Shown here piece after piece: positions 8,765 through 17,234 of a stretch of 64,000 nucleotides of DNA. The notes below the pieces were generated by a model. The model was not told the origin of the DNA. It ran no database searches and saw nothing but the letters and a program-made list of their open reading frames with translations. The DNA lies in assembly GCF_900243745.1 (NCBI RefSeq), contig NZ_LT984798.1:2502001-2566000 (forward strand). The letters run 5' to 3'. Origin of the DNA: Desulfovibrio sp. G11. GTDB lineage: Bacteria; Desulfobacterota; Desulfovibrionia; Desulfovibrionales; Desulfovibrionaceae. The translations under genes were made by a program, and so were the position numbers. The first letter of the stretch is position 1; each line of letters begins with the position of its first letter.

Positions 8765-11033
8765 CGGCTGCCTCCTTTGCCGTTATTTTTGCAGACCAGG
8801 TGCGCAAGATTAGGGCAAGCAACAGCAAAACAATGCCAGTCGCCGTCAGATACAGGGCTTTTGCAGCAAAAGGCACAGCAAGCGTATAGTAGTAAAAGAT
8901 CATGTAGGCCAGCAGGTATGTTAATACAAATCCCTGCATGGCCATATTGGTCATCTGTCGTGCCAGGGCAAGCCCAAGAAGGGCCAGCGCCGCTCCCGGC
9001 AGGTGCCATGCCAGCACAAAAGAGGCGGCCGCGGCCAGCAGCACTCCCGCACGCGCAAAGCCGTGCCGTTTCCGGCTTAAAGAGATGGCGAGATAGCCTA
9101 TACCCAGAGCCGCGCCCATGCCCATGCCGTATGCGCCGCGCAAAGCCGGGAAAGGCAGCATAAACTGTTGCCATATGCCAAGGGAGGCAAGCTGGCAGAT
9201 CAGCATGCCCGCATATGCGCCGAAAAACCAGGCATCGGCATTGGGTGATGTACCTCTGCCGCGCCATGTTTTTTCATGCAGGCAAAAACGGGCAAGGCCC
9301 AGGCTGACGGCGACCCACCATATCAGGGGTAGATAAAAAATGATTTTCCCCAAAGATTCCACCTGCCATTGGCCCAGTTCTTCGAATACCAGAGAGGACG
9401 TACCGAAGGACACAGCCGCAACGACGGTCATAGCCGCAAGAAAGGTGTAGGGCGGTGTCTGCATAAGGGAGCTGACGACGACCAGCAGCAGGGCCAGCAG
9501 AAAGCAGGCAGACATGAAGCTGTTGACAGTGAGAAACATGCTTATGGACATGCCCACCGTGCCGGTAATGGCAAGAGCAAAGCCGAAATGGCGCGAGAAT
9601 ATGGTGTTTTTTACCAGCATGCTTCGTCCCAGAAGCAGTACGGGGATGGATGCTATAAAAATGCCCGCCTCTTCGTATGCAATGATTTGCATGGTTTCAA
9701 AAACGAAGAAAGCGAGAAAACAGACAAACAGGATGGCCGCCAGCCAACCCCCGAGAGCCAGCAGCAGCCTGACATACCAAGGCGAGAGAGGAGCGTTCAT
9801 GTGCGGCAGCGGCGTTTCCTGTGGGATCAGCCGTTCGTTTTGCAGGTGTGTCCATAGGTTTTGCCACGAATGTTCCGGCACACTGCGGCCGAGAAAAGAA
9901 AAAGCATGTGCAGGCACGATCGCTGCGTTATTTTTTCCTGCCGCCATGCTTTTTTGCAAATATAATAAAAATTTCGCCAGGCATGCGGTAACGCCCGTGA
10001 CTAGCAGGCCCCAGAGCAAAAAGGCTGTAACAGCCCCGGTATGGAAGAAGAGCTGTGCTTCGGCCAGAAAGGCCAGAACAAGAATAGTCGCCGCGCCAAG
10101 CAGCACGGCCAGTATAAAGAGGTCCGCCACTTTTTTTCGATACCACCACCAGGATACGCCGCCTGCTGCCAGCGTAAAGGCCGAAACGAACTGCTGCGGC
10201 AGCCAGAGAAAGCTTTCGTCTCCCCAGGAGGGACCATCAAAGATGAGCACCAATAGATAGGCAGTGCAGCGGATGGCCAGATCGCAAAAAAGCAGCCTTG
10301 GCATCCAGCGCGATCGCAGCCATGATTCGGAGGTGTGCCGTGCAGCCCGCCACGCGGCCCACTCCCATGCGATGATGGCGCAGGCAATGACCAAAAGCCA
10401 TTCAGGAAGGGCAAAAAAAGCGGCGAAGGCGTCAAGGGGCGATGAAAGGCTGCGGCCAAACCAGAGCGCGGCGAAAATACTGCCCGAGATCCATGTGGCA
10501 AACCATAGGCCGGCTTGCTTGCCTGCCAGTGCCAGCAGGCACAGCAAAACTGTCCATACTCTGAAAAGTTCCCATAGTTCCGTGCCGGTCTGATAACTTT
10601 GGCCGAATACTGCCAGCATGGGGCCCATGCTGATGCCGCAAGCCAGCAGCAGTATACCCCCAAGCCGAGTGTCGGGACCGAGCAGTACCGCTCCCACGCC
10701 GGTTCCTGCCACCAGGGAACCTATAAGAGCCATGCGTCCAAAAGGCGAAATGGCTCCCCAATTCCAGGCGATAAAGCAGATAACGCCAGCCAGAAAAAAG
10801 AGCGCACCGCCCAGCAAGAAAATTTGGCGCCAATAGGCCAGCCAGGCTTTGCCATCCGGATTGAAGCCACAGATTTGTAGGGCTTTTTTCCAGGCTTCCG
10901 GGGAGAGTGTTCCCGTATCGCACAGGGCCGTCAGTCTTCCCCGTGTCAGGGGCGGCAGAAGGCTTTCGGCAGCGTTCTCATGAGTCGTGCCGTCGTCCGT
11001 GCTGTGGCATCCGGCAGTAGGTGTAGTATTCAT
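8757..11033 (-). CDS. DUF2157/DUF4401 polytopic membrane protein
   Basis: 758 residues. Residues 30-75 hold the soluble DUF2157-type start (RLTALCDTGTLSPEAWKKALQI), after which about 20 hydrophobic helices follow to the C-terminus; the second half resembles DUF4401. Fused or paired DUF2157-DUF4401 proteins are usually encoded next to a GDYXXLXY protein, as here. Function unknown. No good ribosome binding site precedes ATG 11033, and an IS256-family element begins only 34 bases upstream of the start, so the native promoter has probably been displaced. Confidence 0.85.
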   Translation of the reverse strand: MNTTPTAGCHSTDDGTTHENAAESLLPPLTRGRLTALCDTGTLSPEAWKKALQICGFNPDGKAWLAYWRQIFLLGGALFFLAGVICFIAWNWGAISPFGRMALIGSLVAGTGVGAVLLGPDTRLGGILLLACGISMGPMLAVFGQSYQTGTELWELFRVWTVLLCLLALAGKQAGLWFATWISGSIFAALWFGRSLSSPLDAFAAFFALPEWLLVIACAIIAWEWAAWRAARHTSESWLRSRWMPRLLFCDLAIRCTAYLLVLIFDGPSWGDESFLWLPQQFVSAFTLAAGGVSWWWYRKKVADLFILAVLLGAATILVLAFLAEAQLFFHTGAVTAFLLWGLLVTGVTACLAKFLLYLQKSMAAGKNNAAIVPAHAFSFLGRSVPEHSWQNLWTHLQNERLIPQETPLPHMNAPLSPWYVRLLLALGGWLAAILFVCFLAFFVFETMQIIAYEEAGIFIASIPVLLLGRSMLVKNTIFSRHFGFALAITGTVGMSISMFLTVNSFMSACFLLALLLVVVSSLMQTPPYTFLAAMTVVAAVSFGTSSLVFEELGQWQVESLGKIIFYLPLIWWVAVSLGLARFCLHEKTWRGRGTSPNADAWFFGAYAGMLICQLASLGIWQQFMLPFPALRGAYGMGMGAALGIGYLAISLSRKRHGFARAGVLLAAAASFVLAWHLPGAALALLGLALARQMTNMAMQGFVLTYLLAYMIFYYYTLAVPFAAKALYLTATGIVLLLLALILRTWSAKITAKEAADA

Positions 11034-11066
11034 AATAGGTACTCAGGGTTGGGGTATTGCTGCGAC

Positions 11067-12445
11067 GATAACGTACGGTATTTTTCGCACATTGAAAAAA
11101 TGGAAGTAGCCCGCCAAGTCGGTTAAGTTTGGTTATCGCCAAACAACCACCAAACCAACGTGGAGAGCTACAGATGGAAGCTATCAGGATGCACAGTAAA
11201 AAGAAAGTTCCGGTGATTGCTGTCGATGAAGAAGAATTGCGCACACACGTTTCCGAGGTTGTGCGCCAAAGTGTCGAGGAGACCTTGAACGGCCTGCTAG
11301 ATGCGGAAGCTGATACCCTTTGTCAGGCCCGACGCTATGAACGCAACGCGGAGCGCGCCAGTACCCGCGCTGGACATTACGAGCGGAATTTGCAGACCAA
11401 GGCCGGCACGGTTCAGCTCAAGGTTCCCAAGCTGCGGCACATGCCGTTTGAAACCGCGATCATCGAACGATACCGTCGCCGGGAAAGTTCAGTGGAAGAA
11501 GCCTTGGTAGAGATGTACCTGGCAGGCGTGTCGGTACGTCGGGTCGAGGATATTACCGAGGCTCTTTGGGGCAGTCGAGTCAGTCCAAGCACAATAAGCG
11601 ACTTGAATCAAAAGATTTTTGAGCGGGTTGAGGAATGGCGCAATCGACCACTTGAACCGAAATCCCCGTACATTTTTGTGGATGGAATATGGCTGAAACG
11701 CTCTTGGGGCGGTGAAGTTCAAAACGTATCTGTGCTAGTAGCCATTGGCGTGAGTACCGGCGGCTTCCGTGAAATTCTCGGCGTGGCAGAAGGATCACGT
11801 GAGGATGCAGAAAGCTGGCGGCAATTTCTTCGATATCTCCGAGAGCGTGGCCTCGAACAGATAGACCTTGTTGTATCTGATAAAAGCCTTGGCTTACTGG
11901 AGGCGCTTGGAGAATTTTACCCAGATGCCAAATGGCAGCGCTGCGTGGTGCATTTTTATCGCAACGTACTGCATGCGGTTCCTCGCGGTAAAGCCAAAGA
12001 AGTTGCTTTGATGCTCAAAGCTGTTCATGCCCAAGAGGACAAAGAGGCCGCACACCGGAAATCGGTGGAAGTGATAAGCAAGTTACGAGCGCAACGTCTT
12101 GAGAAGGCAGCCAGAATAGTGGAATCCGGCTGTGACGAAACGCTTTCGTATTATGATTTTCCCGTGGCCCACTGGCGGCACATCAGGACAAACAATCCGC
12201 TTGAGCGTTTGAACCGTGAAATTCGCCGTCGAACCAGAGTAGTGGGCAGTTTTCCGGATGGTCATGCTGCCCTGATGTTGGTGGCTGCCCGCCTGCGCTA
12301 TATGGCAGGCCAAAAGTGGGGTACGCAACGGTATATGAACATGAATCAAGAGATATCGGTTTAAATCAGAGATTTTGCGGCACGTACGAAACCATGCTTC
12401 ACCGGCTAGCTGCTACAAAATGTGCGAAAAATTCTGGACACTACC
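11067..12445 (+). mobile_element. IS256-family insertion sequence, intact copy (1379 bp)
   Basis: Ends were set by comparison with the second copy at 36947-39595. The left end starts GATAACGTACGGTATTTTTC and the right end finishes CTGGACACTACC; the two ends form an imperfect inverted repeat of about 28 bp sharing the core ATTTTTCGCACATT. The 7-bp direct repeat CTGCGAC flanks the element (11060-11066 and 12446-12452); the family normally makes 8-9 bp, so one base may have changed. The transposase frame is open, so this copy is potentially active and could be the source of the second copy. Confidence 0.9.
11174..12364 (+). CDS. IS256-family (mutator-type) transposase
   Basis: 396 residues from ATG 11174, the family-like start (MEAIRMHSKKKVPVIAVDEEE); an in-frame ATG at 11129 would add 15 residues and lacks a better ribosome binding site. 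DDE residues are visible in FVDGIWLKRSW (about residue 165), VVSDKSLG (about 238) and NNPLERLNREIRRR (about 350). A zinc-binding-like CVVHFYRNVL segment lies between the last two. It is nearly identical to the interrupted copy in opposite orientation at 37030-39489. Confidence 0.95.
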   Translation: MEAIRMHSKKKVPVIAVDEEELRTHVSEVVRQSVEETLNGLLDAEADTLCQARRYERNAERASTRAGHYERNLQTKAGTVQLKVPKLRHMPFETAIIERYRRRESSVEEALVEMYLAGVSVRRVEDITEALWGSRVSPSTISDLNQKIFERVEEWRNRPLEPKSPYIFVDGIWLKRSWGGEVQNVSVLVAIGVSTGGFREILGVAEGSREDAESWRQFLRYLRERGLEQIDLVVSDKSLGLLEALGEFYPDAKWQRCVVHFYRNVLHAVPRGKAKEVALMLKAVHAQEDKEAAHRKSVEVISKLRAQRLEKAARIVESGCDETLSYYDFPVAHWRHIRTNNPLERLNREIRRRTRVVGSFPDGHAALMLVAARLRYMAGQKWGTQRYMNMNQEISV

Positions 12446-12798
12446 CTGCGACTTGGGCAACTGGAAGAAGCTGAAGGAAAAAGGGTACGATGCAGGCCCC
12501 CTGCAGAGTACGGGGGATGCCTAAGGATAAGCGGTCTTGTATGGTATTGCCACGGGAGCCGCTCGCCTTCCGGCTGTGCCGGATGTTTCTGCTTTTGCTT
12601 TGTGGCCTGAAGAATGCACTCTTTGCTGCGCAGGTGTATCCTGGCCGGAAAGCGAAGCGGCTCTCGTGATGCCGGTTCCTTCAGGTACTTCAGGTGTGAA
12701 GTACCCACAGGCAGTTGTTCTCAAACCCTGCGTGAAACAGGCACAGGCGGACGTTGCCTGCCGGAAGCCGTATTTCAAGTATTCAGGTATTCAGCGCA
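12446..12798. other. Intergenic stretch, no supported gene
   Basis: About 350 bases between the IS256 copy and the old-yellow-enzyme gene. Short open frames exist on both strands but none has a ribosome binding site together with a recognisable product. No strong hairpin with a T-run was found. Confidence 0.6.
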
Positions 12799-13896
12799 TC
12801 AGATAAAGAGGTTTTTCAGCCTGTGGGGCTGGCAACGCAGGTATTGCCGGGGAGTTCCGGCAATGGAGACACCCAGGGCGGCTGCGGCATGCCAGGGCCA
12901 GCGCGGGTCATACATCATGCCGCGTCCCACGGCCACCATATCGGCTTGTCCGGTAACGATAATGCCCGCTGCCAGCTCCGGCTCCGTGATAAGGCCCACA
13001 GCTATGACGGGCATGCTGTCAACAGCCTGCTTGACCGCCTGGGCCAGATGCACCTGATAGCCGGGGGCAAGGCGTATTTTCTGCTCGGGGGTCAGCCCAC
13101 CGCCGGAAACGTGGATAAAGGCGCCACCGGCCTTTTCGAGCCGTTGCGCCAGCACTGCGCATTCTTGCACATCCCAGCCACCCGGGGTGAAGTCTGTACC
13201 TGAAACACGCATTCCCACCGGTATGACAGAGGGCAGGGCTTTGCGCACCGCCGCAAACACCTGCAAGGGAAAACGCATTCTGTTTTCGAGGCTGCCGCCG
13301 TATTCGTCTTCTCTTTTATTGGACAGGGGCGAGAGAAATTCGTGCAGCAGGTAGCCGTGGGCCGCATGCAGTTCCACAGCCTTGTAGCCCGCGCGTTGTG
13401 CCCGTTGTGCCGCTGTTACAAAAGAAGCGGTCAGGCGGTCAATGTCTGCGGTGCTCAAGGCTGAGGGAACGGGAGAGGCGGCGTCAAAGGGAAGGGCAGA
13501 AGGCGCGCAGACATCCCAACCGCCCTCATGCAGGCCCAGGGGACCACGCCCTTCCCAAGGGCGGGCCGTGGATCCTTTGCGCCCGGAGTGTCCCAGCTGG
13601 ACAGCCGTGGGTATGGAAGAAAAAGCGGCTATGAATTCCAGCATGCCTTTATGCAGGTTTTCGTGTTCGTCATTCCACAGGCCGAGGTCGCCCGGAGATA
13701 TTCTGCCGGCAGGTTCCACGGCGGTGGCCTCAACAATGAGCAGCCCCGCGCCGGAAACAGCCAGATGGCCGTAATGCATGTGATGCCATTGGGTTGGACG
13801 CCCCTCATCAGCCGAATACTGGTCCATGGGGGGGATGACAATGCGGTTGGCAAGCTCCAGCCCGCCAAGCTTGATGGGAGAAAAAAGCGTGTTCAT
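12799..13896 (-). CDS. Old-yellow-enzyme family NAD(P)H:flavin oxidoreductase
   Basis: 365 residues, a complete FMN-dependent TIM barrel of the YqjM/NamA-like class that reduces activated C=C bonds; cytoplasmic. Seen are FSPIKLGGLELANRIVIPPM at the start, VQLGHSGRKG near residue 100, the substrate-binding pair in VELHAAHGYLLHEFLSP near 175, NKREDEYGGSLENRMRFP, and VGRGMMYDPRWPWHAAA near 340. The position that is Cys in YqjM (PMCMYS) reads PMDQYS, so the redox-tuning Cys is replaced by Asp while the Tyr remains. AGGAGG lies upstream of ATG 13896. Single gene. Confidence 0.88.
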   Translation of the reverse strand: MNTLFSPIKLGGLELANRIVIPPMDQYSADEGRPTQWHHMHYGHLAVSGAGLLIVEATAVEPAGRISPGDLGLWNDEHENLHKGMLEFIAAFSSIPTAVQLGHSGRKGSTARPWEGRGPLGLHEGGWDVCAPSALPFDAASPVPSALSTADIDRLTASFVTAAQRAQRAGYKAVELHAAHGYLLHEFLSPLSNKREDEYGGSLENRMRFPLQVFAAVRKALPSVIPVGMRVSGTDFTPGGWDVQECAVLAQRLEKAGGAFIHVSGGGLTPEQKIRLAPGYQVHLAQAVKQAVDSMPVIAVGLITEPELAAGIIVTGQADMVAVGRGMMYDPRWPWHAAAALGVSIAGTPRQYLRCQPHRLKNLFI

Positions 13897-14599
13897 GCAG
13901 CCTCCTGCCTTTGCAGCCTCAAGGCCTGTATTTTATGTCTGCCGTGCTGGTGAGGTCTTCGACAGAAAATTGGTATGGCGCATCCCGAGCCGGATGCTGT
14001 TTTTCCGTTATGCGCCCGAAAGCGGCGGAGGGCAAGCGCCCCCGCGTATGCCGCCCCGCGTAATTCCTTTTGTACCTTGTATCTCACGGTAATATAACGT
14101 ACAAAAATCCTTCAGGCTGTAGCAGCATTAATGGCCGCACTGCCGGAATATTTTTGGTGGGAGTGTCCGGCGTGGCCCCGGGGCGTTTTACCTTTGAGAA
14201 TATGTATTTTGAAGGATTAAAGGCGTTCACTACGGTATTTAACAGCGCAAACAAACTGCGCGTACACTTTCAGTGGATGCCTGCTCCGCAGCAGTCAGAA
14301 CAGTGTTACGTTAAAGCTGCCCTGTGGGCGGCAAGCAGATATGCGGTTGCGGGCGGCATTGCCGCCGCAATGTGCCAACACGGAGGCTGGCATTAAGGCA
14401 GCGCTTGGGGGCCATCGCAGAAGCAGGGGGAAAAGGGGCGCGCCTTTTCCCCCTGTCTGTTTTTTCGGCCGACTCCGCAGCAGTTCATGCATCTTTCCCT
14501 GCCGGGGACCTTTTACGCAGCCTTTTGCCGCATGCGCGGTGCGTATACGTGGGCTGCCGTGTGACAATGTACAGTCCCGTAGAGTACGGGCGCGTTTTT
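13897..14599. other. Long intergenic region, possible non-coding + strand transcript
   Basis: About 700 bases between two minus-strand genes. I found no convincing protein. The only frame of size on the + strand (14070-14396) starts without a ribosome binding site and resembles no family. A textbook intrinsic terminator reading + lies at 14424-14466, and a weaker hairpin-plus-T7 at about 14577-14597 also reads +. Neither serves an annotated + gene, which suggests an unannotated RNA upstream. Confidence 0.5.
14424..14466 (+). terminator. Strong intrinsic terminator reading +
   Basis: A 13-bp stem CAGGGGGAAAAGG (14424-14436) with CCTTTTCCCCCTG (14443-14455), a 6-base loop, then TCTGTTTTTTC. 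The T-run is on the + strand only. Confidence 0.8.
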
Positions 14600-15106
14600 T
14601 TAGTTCTTGTCCGCCGCATCCTGGGCGGCGCTCAGCGCTGCCTGCAAGCGGTTTTCATCTTCGTGCGACAGGGAGGACTGGATGACCTGGCCGCCGGAGC
14701 CGCGCAGTTCCGCCAGAACCTTGTCGGTAATTTCAGAATCCACGAGGACGAACAGGGCCGAAGAGCCGGGTGTGAGCTTTTCGCCGAGTTGCTTCATGAA
14801 GTCATCGTTGATGCCCACATCGCTCAGCGCACCGCCTACGGCTCCCGCACCCGCGCCGACCACAAGGCCCAGCAGGGGGTTCAGAAAGATCAGGCCGATC
14901 AGCGCACCCCAGAAGCCTCCGCTCAGCGCGCCTGTTGCCGTAAGGTTATACAGCTGGTGCAGCTTGATCTTGCCGTCCTGCTTGCGGGTAACCACCACGG
15001 CATCTTCAAGGTCCACAAGATAGGCCTTCTGCATTTTCAGAAACTTGATGCGTTCTTCACTGGCTTGCGTTTCACTGGGGTAGGCCACGACAATCAATGT
15101 GCGCAT
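14600..15106 (-). CDS. DUF1269 family protein
   Basis: 168 residues. It begins MRTLIVVAYPSETQASEER and has a central glycine-zipper hydrophobic stretch (about 60-95, GFWGALIGLIFLNPLLG followed by AGAGAVGGAL), then a second alpha/beta half with SSALFVLV and a charged C-terminal helix. This is the DUF1269 layout; the family is thought to be membrane-associated but has no defined function. An AAGGAGAT ribosome binding site precedes ATG 15106. Monocistronic. Confidence 0.85.
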   Translation of the reverse strand: MRTLIVVAYPSETQASEERIKFLKMQKAYLVDLEDAVVVTRKQDGKIKLHQLYNLTATGALSGGFWGALIGLIFLNPLLGLVVGAGAGAVGGALSDVGINDDFMKQLGEKLTPGSSALFVLVDSEITDKVLAELRGSGGQVIQSSLSHEDENRLQAALSAAQDAADKN

Positions 15107-15265
15107 GGGATCTCCTTGAGATGCGGTATTGCCCGCAATGGCGGTCGCAACACCGATGGTTACAGGTAATAGCTATTGCTCACAATATGACACGGCTTTC
15201 ATAAAATGACAATGCCATGAAGGCCCGGGCATCAGGGCCTTCATGGCAAAATGTATGTATTCCGG

Positions 15266-16135
15266 CTAGATCTTGTTTACCGGCAATTTTACGTACTGAA
15301 TGCCTCCAGTTGGTGCGCCAAAGTCGCCTGCGCGCATATTGGCCTGGATGGAGGGCAGCAGCAGAGGCGGCACGGCCTTGCCCGTATCATCTGCCTTACG
15401 GCGCGAGACGAAGCTGTTTTTATCAATGCCCATGTGTAGGCGTTCGTTTTTCAGCTTTTGTTCGCCGACGGTGCTCATGCACTCGGGGCCGCGTTTGCCT
15501 GCCGGGGGATAGTCGTGTCCCACATATATGCGGTAATGGTCCGGCAGGGCAAAAAGTTTGCGCGAAGATTCGTAGGAGTCCTCGGGGCTGCCGCCCGGGA
15601 AATCGCAGCGGCCGGAACCCACGTCGGGCAGAAAGATGGTGTCGCCCACAAAGGCGGCATCTTCGATGATGTAGGTGGTGTCGGCCGGGGTATGCCCGGG
15701 CGTATGGATGATTTTGGCCTTGAGGTCACCGATGGTGAATGTTTCATCGTTTTCAAAAAGATGGTCAAAATCTGCTCCATCGGCCGGGGTATCGTCGCCG
15801 GTCTGAAAAACGGGAACCCAGGTGGCGATGATATTCAGCATGTGCCTGCTCATGGCTATCTTGCCGCCCAGGCTTTCCTTGAGGTAGCGGGCGGCGGTAA
15901 TATGGTCCGCATGAATGTGTGTTTCAAGTATCCACTCTACCTCAAGCTCTTTCCGGTGTACAAATGTAATAACCGTATCTGCGGATGCCGTGCCGGTGCG
16001 GCTTGAGGGCATGTCATAGTCCAGCACGCTGTCGATAATGGCGCAGCGCCGGCGGCTGTCTGTACCGGACCAGACCACATAGGTCCAGGTTGCGGTAACG
16101 GGGTCAAAAAATCCGCGCACATTGGGGGCAGTCAT
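15266..16135 (-). CDS. MBL-fold hydrolase of the persulfide dioxygenase/glyoxalase II type
   Basis: 289 residues from ATG 16135, which has AAGGAGA upstream; a longer frame back to 16276 has no binding site. The metal site is complete: THIHADH near residue 80, HTPGHTPADT near 150, FVGDTIFLPDVGSGRCDFPGG near 170 and YVGHDY near 215. GRCDFPGG corresponds to the GRxDF motif of ETHE1/Blh persulfide dioxygenases rather than glyoxalase II. The rhodanese gene lies 158 bases upstream on the same strand, a common pairing for persulfide handling. The actual substrate is an inference. Confidence 0.85.
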   Translation of the reverse strand: MTAPNVRGFFDPVTATWTYVVWSGTDSRRRCAIIDSVLDYDMPSSRTGTASADTVITFVHRKELEVEWILETHIHADHITAARYLKESLGGKIAMSRHMLNIIATWVPVFQTGDDTPADGADFDHLFENDETFTIGDLKAKIIHTPGHTPADTTYIIEDAAFVGDTIFLPDVGSGRCDFPGGSPEDSYESSRKLFALPDHYRIYVGHDYPPAGKRGPECMSTVGEQKLKNERLHMGIDKNSFVSRRKADDTGKAVPPLLLPSIQANMRAGDFGAPTGGIQYVKLPVNKI

Positions 16136-16293
16136 AATAGTCTCCTTGGGCGTCGGTTGCGCCTGGCGGCGCTGTAGGGTTGGAACTGGCCCAACCGTGA
16201 ATATCCGGCGTGCCGGGCTTTGATCCGGCACTGCGGTATTGGTCGGTCTTGGCCGGGATAGGCCTTTGCCGGGCATGCCCCGGCTGTTGCCGG

Positions 16294-16923
16294 TTACTGG
16301 CAGCTTGCACCGGGGCTTGCGCCGCCGCCCTTGTTACCGCCGATGGAACAGGCTCCCCCAAGTGTGCATGAGGCTCCTTTCTGGTTCCAGGGAGCGCGCA
16401 TGAGCAGAAGGGCCATTCCGCACCAGTTGGTGATGCCGGAGAAAACCTGACCTGCGCCGATAAACAGCGCACCCAGATAAAACAGCGGGCTGATGCCATA
16501 GCCCAGCAGCATGAAGAGTACCGTAAGCGCTCCTGCTGCCAGGCGTACCTGCCGGTCCAGCGAGGGCGATGCTTCTCCAGTTTTGGGCAGTCCTTCGCCA
16601 ACCGTGGCGAAACCGGCTTCTTCACAGGCGGCAATGCCCCCGTCAATGAAGCGCACGTTAGTATACCCGGCCCGGAAAAATTTTTCAGCAGCGCTTTTGG
16701 CGCGTGCGCCGCTGCGGCAAATGGTGAATAGCTGTGTATCGGCAAGTACGCCGCTGCGCAGGGCAACATCACGGGGATCAAGGTCTGTCACAGGGGCAAA
16801 GGCTGTAGGCATGGCCAGCCGTTTTTCAGAATATTCCATGGGGGAACGAACATCCACAACAAGAGCCTGCTTCAAGTCCACACTGTGCAGCTCTCTGGCG
16901 CTGATGCTTTGTACAGCGGACAT
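16294..16923 (-). CDS. Rhodanese-domain protein with a membrane C-terminus (YgaP-like)
   Basis: 209 residues from ATG 16923 behind AAAGGAGA. Residues 5-110 form a rhodanese domain (VDVRSPMEYSEKRL, then the active-site loop FTICRSGARAKSA with catalytic Cys). Residues 125-185 carry two hydrophobic helices of the DUF2892 type, as in the sulfurtransferase YgaP. The C-terminus is unusual: a Gly- and Cys-rich tail (residues 185-209) with three Cys that could bind metal or sulfur. Probably co-expressed with the MBL hydrolase downstream. Confidence 0.87.
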   Translation of the reverse strand: MSAVQSISARELHSVDLKQALVVDVRSPMEYSEKRLAMPTAFAPVTDLDPRDVALRSGVLADTQLFTICRSGARAKSAAEKFFRAGYTNVRFIDGGIAACEEAGFATVGEGLPKTGEASPSLDRQVRLAAGALTVLFMLLGYGISPLFYLGALFIGAGQVFSGITNWCGMALLLMRAPWNQKGASCTLGGACSIGGNKGGGASPGASCQ

Positions 16924-17234
16924 AGGGTCTCCTTTTTCCGGCAATAGCTGCCGCAATGCACGCAACGTAACCGGGAGCAGTGCCAGGCGGAATGCAATCC
17001 GGACGCAGCGGTGATGGTATCCTTCCGTATTGGTAGGATATAATTATCGATTATAGTGATATAATTCGTGCTGGAATGCAACTGCCGCGATATGCTGCTA
17101 TTTTTTAACAACAATACAGTATGATTGACTATAGTGTTGTTCTCATAAGGACGTGCCGATAAAACGGCACGCAGGTTGTTCAGGAGTAATCCTGTACGAA
17201 ACAGCCGTGCTGCCGGTCTTGCCGGCCAGTGAAT
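16924..17234. other. Regulatory intergenic region upstream of the rhodanese gene
   Basis: AT-rich stretch of about 310 bases between the MFS gene end and the rhodanese start. It holds a TATAAT reading minus at 17050-17055, two GATATAATT-containing direct repeats around it, the dyad at 17107-17141, and a 7-bp stem hairpin CGTGCCG/CGGCACG at 17152-17171. No gene seen. Confidence 0.55.
17107..17141. promoter_or_regulatory. Candidate operator dyad upstream of the rhodanese/MBL genes
   Basis: AACAACAATACAGT (17107-17120) and ACTATAGTGTTGTT (17128-17141) form an inverted repeat matching at 12 of 14 positions around a 7-base centre. A similar half-site (TTATAGTGAT) lies at the candidate -10. Sulfurtransferase genes of this type are often controlled by ArsR-family repressors; that link is inference. 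Confidence 0.35.

Noticed and set aside
12446..12530. A short open stretch ending DAGPLQSTGDA directly after the IS256 copy, which could be the tail of a gene cut by the IS
   Set aside because: When joined across the IS to the other flank, it gives a frame that overlaps the start of the DUF2157 gene on the other strand and has no recognisable family.
12537..12806. Open frame of 89 codons on the + strand after the IS256 element
   Set aside because: No binding site, runs into the antisense of the old-yellow-enzyme gene, composition unlike real genes here.
14070..14396. A + strand 108-codon frame in the gap before the orphan terminator
   Set aside because: No ribosome binding site and no familiar composition; I report only the possible RNA.
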